Below are positions 51,891 to 57,196 of a stretch of DNA of 57,196 nt, one piece after another; the first letter of the stretch is position 1; each line of letters starts with the position of its first letter. Source of the stretch: 66-474 sp044464225 (GTDB lineage Bacteria; Pseudomonadota; Gammaproteobacteria; Xanthomonadales; Rhodanobacteraceae); NCBI GenBank assembly GCA_044464225.1, contig JBIQLN010000021.1, forward strand, positions 1 through 57,196, written 5' to 3'. The position numbers and the translations under genes were made by a program. The notes below the pieces were generated by a model, which worked only from the letters and a program-made list of their open reading frames with translations, was not told where the DNA came from and searched no databases.

Positions 51891-52287
51891 CGGACGCGGT
51901 TCAGGGTCTTCGCAGTGCAGGCTCCAGGGGAGTTTTGGACCCGCCATTCGTCACGCCCGCGAACGCGGAATCCAGCTTCGTTCACGCGAGGTGTCGGAGC
52001 AAAAGGCGTCGGGTTCCGGATATCGCTTCGCGACGGCGTTCGCAGGATTGCAGGCGCGCGCGAGTTTCCGGAATGACGGGCATTCAGGTCCCTCGCGCCG
52101 AGCGCTCGGCGCACGTCCCGCATCCCCGCGTTTTCCCTTGCGCCGCAACGGCGTTTCCCGTACCATTTCCGCTCTTCGGTCGGCGGTTTGGCTGGCCGAG
52201 GTCCCTCGCCTCACCGCCGAATCGTTCGGGTCGGGAGGCTGCCCCGCCACGGCACCGAGCCGTGGCGACACCCGTGAGGAAACCACA
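51891..52287. other. Long intergenic region upstream of rpsF, containing palindromic element 4
   Basis: This 397-bp region has no plausible gene. It holds the palindromic element at 51951-52079 and then the presumed leader and promoter of the ribosomal-protein operon, with GTGAGGA as ribosome binding site before rpsF. No convincing promoter hexamers could be assigned. Confidence 0.6.
51951..52079. repeat. Palindromic intergenic element 4 (upstream of rpsF)
   Basis: A left hairpin CCGCG-AA-CGCGG (51958-51969) with flanking CGTCACGC and GGAATCCAG leads, after about 40 bp, to GGGTTCCGGATATCGCTTCG and the closing arm TTTCCGGAATGACGG. The terminal sequence and layout match the other elements of this family. 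Confidence 0.5.
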
Positions 52288-52680
52288 ATGCGTCATTATG
52301 AAGTCGTGTTCCTGGTCCATCCGGACCAGAGCGAGCAGGTGCCCGGCATGATCGAGCGCTACAAGGCGCTGGTCGAAGCCGAGGGCGGCAAGGTCCATCG
52401 TCTCGAGGATTGGGGCCGTCGTCCGCTTGCCTACCCGATCCAGCATCTCGCCAAGGCCCACTATGTTCTGATGAACATCGAGGGCGGGCCCAAGGCCGTC
52501 GCCGAGCTGAAGGCCGGCTTCCGTTTCAACGATGCCGTCCTGCGCCACATGATCGTGGCATGGCACCAGGCTGAAACCGAGCCGTCGTTGATCATGAAGG
52601 CGGGCAAGGACGACAAGCCGTCCCGCCGCCGCGAAGATGACAACGACAACGACGATCGCGACGACCGCGAAGCCGCCTGA
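52288..52680 (+). CDS. rpsF: 30S ribosomal protein bS6
   Basis: Ribosomal protein bS6 sits on the 30S platform, where it pairs with bS18. The 130-residue product starts MRHYEVVFLVHPDQSEQVPGM as in the family. It contains EDWGRRPLAYPI and an AVLRHMIV segment, and ends in a charged Asp/Arg-rich tail (about 110-130) as found in several Gammaproteobacteria. A GTGAGGA ribosome binding site precedes ATG 52288. It is first in the rpsF-rpsR-rplI operon. Confidence 0.97.
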   Translation: MRHYEVVFLVHPDQSEQVPGMIERYKALVEAEGGKVHRLEDWGRRPLAYPIQHLAKAHYVLMNIEGGPKAVAELKAGFRFNDAVLRHMIVAWHQAETEPSLIMKAGKDDKPSRRREDDNDNDDRDDREAA

Positions 52681-52703
52681 TCCCGAATACCGGAGACACG
52701 AAC

Positions 52704-52934
52704 ATGTCCAAGTTTTTCCGTCGTCGCAAGTTCTGCCGCTTCAGTGCCGAAGGCGTCGAGCACATCGATTACAAGGATCTCGCCACCCTGAAGCAGTACA
52801 TCACCGAAACCGGCAAGATCGTTCCCAGCCGCATCACCGGGACCAAGGCGCGTTACCAGCGCCAGTTGTCCACGGCGGTGCAGCGGGCGCGCTTCCTGGC
52901 GTTGCTGCCCTACAGCGACAACCATTTCGTGTAA
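52704..52934 (+). CDS. rpsR: 30S ribosomal protein bS18
   Basis: This 76-residue bS18 binds bS6 on the 30S platform. It starts MSKFFRRRKFCRF and contains IDYKDLATLKQYITETGKI and the PSRITGTKARYQRQL motif. A CCGGAG ribosome binding site precedes the ATG, 23 bp after the rpsF stop. A priB gene, present between rpsF and rpsR in enterobacteria, is absent. Confidence 0.98.
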   Translation: MSKFFRRRKFCRFSAEGVEHIDYKDLATLKQYITETGKIVPSRITGTKARYQRQLSTAVQRARFLALLPYSDNHFV

Positions 52935-52945
52935 GCAAACACACT

Positions 52946-53041
52946 CGTCATCCCGGACGCCGCGTGGCGGCGGTCACGGACCCAGCGGCTTCCAGATGTG
53001 TAAGAGTCACTGGGTTCCCGTCTTCGCGGGAATGCGATGAC
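52946..53041. repeat. Palindromic intergenic element 5 (between rpsR and rplI)
   Basis: Terminal arms GTCATC (52947-52952) and GATGAC (53036-53041) enclose a left CCCGGACGCCGCG hairpin region and a right hairpin TTCCCG/CGGGAA (53015-53020 and 53027-53032). It lies within a ribosomal-protein operon and is likely transcribed. It belongs to the same family as elements 1, 2 and 4. Confidence 0.6.
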
Positions 53042-53106
53042 CAACAATTCGGACACCCGTCCACAGGCTGCGTCCTGCATGGGGCGCTAACGAATCGGAG
53101 AGTTTC

Positions 53107-53556
53107 ATGGAAATCATCCTGCTGGAAAAAGTGAAGAACCTCGGTGCCCTCGGCGAAAAGGTCAAGGTGAAGCCGGGTTACGGCCGCAATTACCTGGTCC
53201 CACAGGGCAAGGCCGTTCCGGCCACCAAGGCCAACCTCGAGTCCTTCGAGGCCAAGCGTGCCGAATACCAGGCCAAGGCCGACAAGCTGCTGGCCGATGC
53301 GCAGGCGCGCGCCGCCGCGTTCGAGAATGCCGAAACCACCATCAATGCCAACGCCAGCCCCGAGGGCAAGCTGTTCGGTTCGATCGGCCCGCGCGACATC
53401 GCCGAAGCGTTCACCGCGCAGGGCCTGGCGCTGGAAAAGAGCGAAGTGATCATGCCGGAAGGCGCGATCCACAACACCGGCGATTACGACGTCGAAGTGT
53501 CGCTGCACGCCGACGTGAAGGCGCCGGTGAAGGTGCACGTCATCGCGGGCGCCTGA
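53107..53556 (+). CDS. rplI: 50S ribosomal protein bL9
   Basis: This 149-residue bL9 binds 23S rRNA with its N-terminal domain. It starts MEIILLEKVKNLGALGEKV, with the conserved KPGYGRNYLVPQGKA motif, then a long helix (about 40-75) and a C-terminal domain with LFGSIGPRDIAEAF. A CGGAGAG ribosome binding site precedes the ATG. A strong terminator follows 25 bp after the stop. Confidence 0.98.
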   Translation: MEIILLEKVKNLGALGEKVKVKPGYGRNYLVPQGKAVPATKANLESFEAKRAEYQAKADKLLADAQARAAAFENAETTINANASPEGKLFGSIGPRDIAEAFTAQGLALEKSEVIMPEGAIHNTGDYDVEVSLHADVKAPVKVHVIAGA

Positions 53557-53581
53557 TCGCACGCGAAAATCGCAACACGCG

Positions 53582-53611
53582 AATGGGCGCCGTCGGGCGC
53601 CCATTTTGTTT
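53582..53611 (+). terminator. Intrinsic terminator of the rpsF-rpsR-rplI operon
   Basis: A 10-bp perfect stem (53582-53591 with 53596-53605) has a GTCG loop and is followed by TTGTTT, directly after rplI. This is a textbook intrinsic terminator. Confidence 0.9.
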
Positions 53612-53681
53612 GGCGGGCGAACGGGCAAGGCCTGGCCGGCCCGATGCGACAATACTCGTGCGATTCGAATCCGGACGGTTC

Positions 53682-54998
53682 ATGCGACGCACCCTCGAAG
53701 AATGGCTGGCGTACCAGCAGCAGATCCACGCGCGCGGCATCGACATGGGCCTCGATCGCGTGCGCGAAGTGTGGAAGCGCATGGGCGCGCCGCGACTTGC
53801 GCCGACGGTGATCACGGTCGCCGGTACCAACGGCAAGGGATCGACAGTCGCCTTCCTGGAGGCGATGCTGGGCGCGGGCGGCATGCGGGTGGGCGCGTAT
53901 ACCTCGCCACACATCCTGCGCTACAACGAGCGCGTGCGTGCGGGGGGTGGCGAAACCGGGGATGCCGCACTGATAGACGCGTTCGAACGCGTCGAAGCCG
54001 CGCGCGGCGACACCACGCTCACGTACTTCGAATTCGGCACCCTGGCTGCCTTCCTGATTTTCGCGCAATCGAACCTCGATGTTGTGCTGCTGGAAGTCGG
54101 ATTGGGCGGGCGGCTGGATGCGGTGAACATCGTCGACGCCGACTGCGCGGTAGTGGTCACCGTCGACCTGGACCACATGGAATACCTGGGGCCGGATCGC
54201 GAAGCCATCGGGCGCGAAAAAGCGGGCATCTTCCGCACCGGCAAGCCCGCGATCATCGGCGAAACCGATCCCCCCGCGTCGGTGCTGGAATATGCACGCG
54301 CGATCGGCGCGCGCGCGGAAGTGCTGGGGCGCGACTTTGGCTGGGAACCGCAAATCGATGCACTGGCGTGGTGGCATCGCGATCCCCGGCAAACGCGCCA
54401 CGTCGCGCCCGCGGGCAGTTCATCCGACATTGTCCTGCACGGCGAACTCGCGCTGGAGGGCGCCTTCCAGTACCGCAATGCGGCAACCGCGATCGCGGCG
54501 CTGCAGGCGCTGGGCGACCACGTCCGCTGGGACACACCGGCGCTGGTGAAACCCGGCGTCGATGCAAGTGCGCCATTGCTTGCCGGGCGGCTGCAGCATC
54601 TGGCAGAGCATCCCGACCTGGTCATCGACGTCGGTCACAATCCGCAGGCTGCGCGCGAACTCGCGCGCTGGCTGGATCGTCATCCGGTCGCGGGTGCCAC
54701 GTGCGCCGTGTTCGGTGCGCTCGCCGACAAGGACATCGAAGGCGTGGCGGCTGCCCTGGGCGCACGGATCGATCACTGGTACCTGGCGGATCTGCTCGGC
54801 GAATCGCCACGCGGCGAGACCATCGCGCGGCTGCTGAAACGCGTGCGCGCGGTGCTGCCCGAAGCCGCATGCAGCGAACACCCGGACATCCCCGCCGCGT
54901 TGGCGGCCGCGCGTGCGCAAGCCTCCCCCGCCGATCGCATCATCGCGTTCGGAAGTTTCCATGTGGTTGCCCCGGTGCTGAAGGCGTGCCGCGTATAA
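53682..54998 (+). CDS. folC: Bifunctional dihydrofolate synthase / folylpolyglutamate synthase
   Basis: FolC adds L-Glu to dihydropteroate and extends folate polyglutamate tails. The 438-residue product is a Mur-ligase-like enzyme with TVAGTNGKGST (ATP loop, residues 46-55), YTSPHILRYNERV, EVGLGGRLDAVN, LDHMEYLGPDREAIGREKAG and DVGHNPQAA. ATG 53682 (MRRTLEEWLAYQQQIH) is preferred over an open upstream extension that overlaps the terminator. It lies after rplI here rather than after accD, with dedD-like and cvpA genes downstream as usual. Confidence 0.94.
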   Translation: MRRTLEEWLAYQQQIHARGIDMGLDRVREVWKRMGAPRLAPTVITVAGTNGKGSTVAFLEAMLGAGGMRVGAYTSPHILRYNERVRAGGGETGDAALIDAFERVEAARGDTTLTYFEFGTLAAFLIFAQSNLDVVLLEVGLGGRLDAVNIVDADCAVVVTVDLDHMEYLGPDREAIGREKAGIFRTGKPAIIGETDPPASVLEYARAIGARAEVLGRDFGWEPQIDALAWWHRDPRQTRHVAPAGSSSDIVLHGELALEGAFQYRNAATAIAALQALGDHVRWDTPALVKPGVDASAPLLAGRLQHLAEHPDLVIDVGHNPQAARELARWLDRHPVAGATCAVFGALADKDIEGVAAALGARIDHWYLADLLGESPRGETIARLLKRVRAVLPEAACSEHPDIPAALAAARAQASPADRIIAFGSFHVVAPVLKACRV

Positions 54999-54999
54999 T
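54994..54999 (+). promoter_or_regulatory. Candidate -10 element for the SPOR-domain gene
   Basis: A perfect TATAAT overlaps the last bases of folC, 88 bp before the SPOR-protein start. The -35 is not clear, with TTGCCC at 54967-54972 too far at 21 bp, so support is limited to the consensus hexamer. Confidence 0.35.
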
Positions 55000-55086
55000 T
55001 CCCTCCGCCCGTGATTTGGGCGTTCGAAATGGCGCACCGGTGGTGCGCGACTCGACGCCGGCGCCTTGCAAGGTGATATTGCCGAT

Positions 55087-56082
55087 ATGGATTCAGGCTT
55101 GAAAAAACGTCTGCTTGGCGCGGTGGTGTTGATCGCGCTGGCGGTGATCTTCGTGCCCATGCTGCTGCCCGGCCATTCCAATTCGGGATCGCAGCCGGTC
55201 AGCATGAAGATTCCGCCGGAGCCGGACAGTGAATTGCAGACGCGGGTCCTGCAGGTCGGACCGGATGCGGCCAGCGCCGGCTCCAGCGCCAGGGTGACCC
55301 TCGTCGATCCCGATCACGTCGCCACGCTCGATCTCAGCGGCCGCACGGCGCAGCCGGCGCCGCCAGGCACCGCGGGTCTTCCGATGGCCGCGACCAACGA
55401 GTCGGTGGCTTCGGCGCCCCCCGCTTCCACGCCAAAGTCCTCGCCCGGTTCCAGCGCGCCGGCCCGGACTGCAGCCAGCACCGGGGCTGCGTCCCAAGGG
55501 GACAAGGCACCCCCCGTGGCCGCGGGCAAGGCCGAGCCGCTTCCCGGCGGCGCCGGCGTGGCCGCCGCCGCGATCTACACGGTGAATCTGGGCGTCTACG
55601 CCAATCATGCGAGCGCCGACAAACTCGTCGCCAAAGCCAAGCAGAGCGGGTTCACCGCGCTTGCCATGCCGGAAACCTGGCGAGGCAAATCCGTGATGCG
55701 CGTGCGCGTGGGGCCCTTCCCGACCCGCGCCGAGGCCGAAGCCGCGCGCCTGAAACTGAAAAGCATCGAGCATGTTTCGATGACAGTCGAATCCGGCACC
55801 GTCGACCAGGCCGGCGACGCGCCGTCGTCCGCGATCGCCGCCGCCGAGGCCGGAGCGTGGGCGGTACAGCTTGCCGCGTTCAGCGACGAGACTTCCGCCA
55901 TCAAGCTGCGCGACCGACTGCGCGGGCAGGGGTTCGACGGCTACGTCGACAGCGTGAAAACCTCCAGGGGCAAGCTGTGGCGCGTGCGTGCCGGTCCTTT
56001 CGCCTCCCGCAACGTGGCGGAAAGCACGCGGGGGCAGATTGCCGACAAGCTGAAGATCAGCGGGAACATCGTGGCGGAATAA
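55087..56082 (+). CDS. SPOR-domain membrane protein (DedD-like) with two SPOR repeats
   Basis: This 331-residue inner-membrane protein has one N-terminal transmembrane helix (about 8-29, GAVVLIALAVIFVPMLL), a Pro/Ala/Ser-rich periplasmic linker (about 60-160), and two SPOR domains. The first starts YTVNLGVYANHAS near 163 and the second WAVQLAAFSDETS at 258. SPOR domains bind denuded septal glycan, so a role in cell division like DedD or FtsN is likely. ATG 55087 is chosen; an upstream ATG at 55066 would add seven residues. Its position next to folC and cvpA matches dedD. Confidence 0.85.
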   Translation: MDSGLKKRLLGAVVLIALAVIFVPMLLPGHSNSGSQPVSMKIPPEPDSELQTRVLQVGPDAASAGSSARVTLVDPDHVATLDLSGRTAQPAPPGTAGLPMAATNESVASAPPASTPKSSPGSSAPARTAASTGAASQGDKAPPVAAGKAEPLPGGAGVAAAAIYTVNLGVYANHASADKLVAKAKQSGFTALAMPETWRGKSVMRVRVGPFPTRAEAEAARLKLKSIEHVSMTVESGTVDQAGDAPSSAIAAAEAGAWAVQLAAFSDETSAIKLRDRLRGQGFDGYVDSVKTSRGKLWRVRAGPFASRNVAESTRGQIADKLKISGNIVAE

Positions 56083-56164
56083 GTGCGATCGCCCGCTGCA
56101 TCACGCGACGCATCGATGGATGGAGGTGTTTCCCGTCCGCGAACATTGAATGCCCGGCCTGATT
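56081..56164 (+). other. Conserved intergenic element, copy B (tandem with copy C)
   Basis: This is an 84-bp relative of copies A and C. It has GTGCGATCG at the start, GCTGCA, GATGGATGGAGG, TTTCCCG, and GGCCTGATT at the end, and is about 12 bp shorter than C in the region before GGCCTGA. It overlaps the stop codon of the SPOR gene and is followed after 12 bp by copy C in the same orientation. Confidence 0.5.
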
Positions 56165-56176
56165 GATCACGTGGGT

Positions 56177-56272
56177 TTGTGCGATCGTCGCCCATCGCTG
56201 CACGACCCGACGGATTGATGGGTGGAGGTTTCCCGCCCACGGACACCAGGACGGCCTTCCGTGGCCTGACTT
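56177..56272 (+). other. Conserved intergenic element, copy C (upstream of cvpA)
   Basis: This 96-bp element begins TTGTGCGATCGTC, contains TGGGTGGAGGTTTCCCG, which can fold as TGGGTGG/CCGCCCA, and ends GGCCTGACTTTTT. An ACGG/CCGT stem-loop before the T-run looks like an intrinsic terminator. It ends 51 bp before the cvpA start, the same distance as copy A from its downstream gene. Confidence 0.55.
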
Positions 56273-56322
56273 TTTACAACAGCGATTGCGGGTGGGGGAT
56301 CTCGCTTGATTGCGCGAAGACC

Positions 56323-56979
56323 ATGAACGTCGCCGACATTGCCATTCTTGCGGTCCTTGCGCTCTCGACCCTGTTCGGGTTGATGCGTGGCTTCGTCAGC
56401 GAGGTGCTGTCACTGGTCTGCTGGATTGCCGCGTTCTGGGTCGCGTGGGCGTTCGGCGATCAAGTTGCGCAACTGTATGGCGGCTGGCTGGACGATCCCG
56501 CCGCGCGCATGGTTGCCGGCTACGTCACCTGTTTCGCCGGCGTGTTGGTGGTGGGTGCGCTGGCCGGCTGGGTGTTGCGGACGCTGGTGAAGATCGGTGG
56601 CCTCGGCGCTGGCGATCGCCTTCTCGGGATGCTGTTCGGACTGGCGCGCGGGTTGCTGCTGGTTATCTTCGCGGTATTGATCCTCGGCTTCACCACCGCG
56701 CCGCGCGATGCCGCCTGGTGGCGGGAATCCACGTTGCTGCCGGCATTCTCGAATGGCGCCGGCTGGTTCGCCGGGCGGCTTCCGCCGGAAGTGAGTCGTT
56801 ACGTCGAAATCGGCAGGCAGTCCTTGCCCGCGCTGTCGGGCGTCCCCATATCGGCGATGCAGCGTGCGGCGCGGCCATTGACCGATCCGGGCGTGGGCGT
56901 GTCGGCCGCCATGCCCGCCTCGGGCGCGTCCAGTCGTGCGCTCCGACACGGCCCGAAGCACGGTGATGTGGGACAATAA
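56323..56979 (+). CDS. cvpA: CvpA family membrane protein
   Basis: This 218-residue inner-membrane protein of the CvpA (colicin V production) family has four predicted transmembrane helices in the first 150 residues (ADIAILAVLALSTLFGLMRG, EVLSLVCWIAAFWVAWAF, MVAGYVTCFAGVLVVGALAG, GLARGLLLVIFAVLILGFT) and the DRLLGMLFGLARG loop typical of the family. The C-terminal 70 residues are soluble and variable. purF follows, as in many Gammaproteobacteria. Start ATG 56323; the open frame upstream runs through copy C and is not credible coding sequence. Confidence 0.9.
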   Translation: MNVADIAILAVLALSTLFGLMRGFVSEVLSLVCWIAAFWVAWAFGDQVAQLYGGWLDDPAARMVAGYVTCFAGVLVVGALAGWVLRTLVKIGGLGAGDRLLGMLFGLARGLLLVIFAVLILGFTTAPRDAAWWRESTLLPAFSNGAGWFAGRLPPEVSRYVEIGRQSLPALSGVPISAMQRAARPLTDPGVGVSAAMPASGASSRALRHGPKHGDVGQ

Positions 56980-57049
56980 GCATGCGGTTCATGTTTGGAG
57001 CGTCGGTCACGGTGTGCTGCATGGACCGGTGGCCGGCGAGCCGCCCTTG

Positions 57050-57066
57050 GCCCCTGAATCAGGGGC
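57050..57066. other. Small hairpin between cvpA and purF
   Basis: A 7-bp perfect stem (GCCCCTG at 57050-57056, complement at 57060-57066) with an AAT loop lies in the 185-bp cvpA-purF gap. No T-run follows. It could be a purine-related control site or a processing signal. No PurR-like box was recognised, and nothing else in the gap is identified. Confidence 0.35.
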
Positions 57067-57164
57067 GATCGAATCCGCGCTTGGGTGCCGGTTCGATGGG
57101 ATCGCGACAGCGTGACCCCGCGGTACGAAGCGCAACGTCAAGGCTCTTCGAGGCATAGTTTCCA

Positions 57165-57196
57165 ATGTGCGGAATCATCGGCATCGTCGGCAAGAC
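57165..57196 (+). CDS. purF: Amidophosphoribosyltransferase PurF (start only)
   Basis: The first ten residues, MCGIIGIVGK, are visible before the window ends. Cys2 is the N-terminal nucleophile of class II glutamine amidotransferases, exposed after Met removal. GlmS begins similarly, but the position directly after cvpA is the conserved place of purF, which transfers ammonia to PRPP in the first committed purine step. Confidence 0.8.
   Translation, partial: MCGIIGIVGK

Noticed and set aside
52992..53010. AGATGTGTAAGAGTCAC resembles the transposase mosaic end used in sequencing adapters.
   Set aside because: It lacks two bases of the mosaic end and differs elsewhere. It also sits inside a palindromic element whose neighbouring arms (ACCCAG and CTGGGT) pair across it, so it is more likely native.

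Overview
The window is a gene-dense, high-GC chromosomal segment with no gap larger than about 400 bp. The gene content points to the order Xanthomonadales (Lysobacterales) of the Gammaproteobacteria, probably Rhodanobacteraceae or a close relative. The best evidence is a fused aspartokinase/diaminopimelate decarboxylase followed directly by the murL-murD2 pair, the alternative D-glutamate route of peptidoglycan synthesis described in Xanthomonas. No rRNA, tRNA, CRISPR array, insertion sequence or prophage gene was seen. Both edges cut genes: nusA lacks its start and purF is only just begun.

Layout. 1-5867 (+): translation cluster nusA-infB-rbfA-(GlcG-like gene)-truB. 5875-8639 (-): two-subunit molybdenum hydroxylase of the isoquinoline oxidoreductase type. 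8854-14210 (+): aspartokinase/DAP decarboxylase, murL, murD2. 14214-18188 (-): DUF4019 protein, VOC protein, OmpA-type lipoprotein, aldo/keto reductase, aspartic-protease-like protein with a PDZ domain. 18256-20385 (-): M13 metallopeptidase. 20669-24529 (+): hrpA. 24662-27852 (-): nadC coupled to a DUF1631 gene. 28022-28288 (-): Trm112-like protein. 28323-32658 (+): purE, purK, ggt and a HAD phosphatase. 32681-39171 (-): CPBP membrane protease and the tamA-tamB translocation module. 39343-42033 (-): GH17-GT2 glucan synthase. 42254-43057 (+): hutG-like gene. 43214-48918 (-): a six-gene run of SDR, TonB-domain lipoprotein, muconic-semialdehyde dehydrogenase, carbonic anhydrase, ChaN-like secreted protein and RidA/2-aminomuconate-deaminase-like protein; part of it looks like lower tryptophan/aminophenol catabolism. 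49062-51456 (-): MalM-like lipoprotein and asnS. 51543-53556 (+): iscA-type gene and the rpsF-rpsR-rplI operon. 53682-57196 (+): folC, SPOR-domain protein, cvpA and the start of purF.

Several genes are translationally coupled by 4-bp ATGA/GTGA overlaps: rbfA/GlcG-like/truB, iorA/iorB, lysine enzyme/murL, DUF1631/nadC, tamA/tamB and ChaN-like/ridA. purE and purK overlap by one base.

Non-coding structure. (i) Five palindromic intergenic elements share a CGTCAT-CCGG type arm; two sit in or beside the ribosomal-protein operon. (ii) Three copies of an unrelated element of about 85-98 bp share TGCGATCG, GGTGGAG/GGATGGAGG and GGCCTGA blocks. One lies upstream of the hutG-like gene and a tandem pair lies upstream of cvpA. 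In two copies the element ends the same distance before the next start codon. This is the best candidate here for an undescribed regulatory or RNA element. (iii) Three convincing intrinsic terminators follow the OmpA-type gene, the MalM-like gene and rplI.
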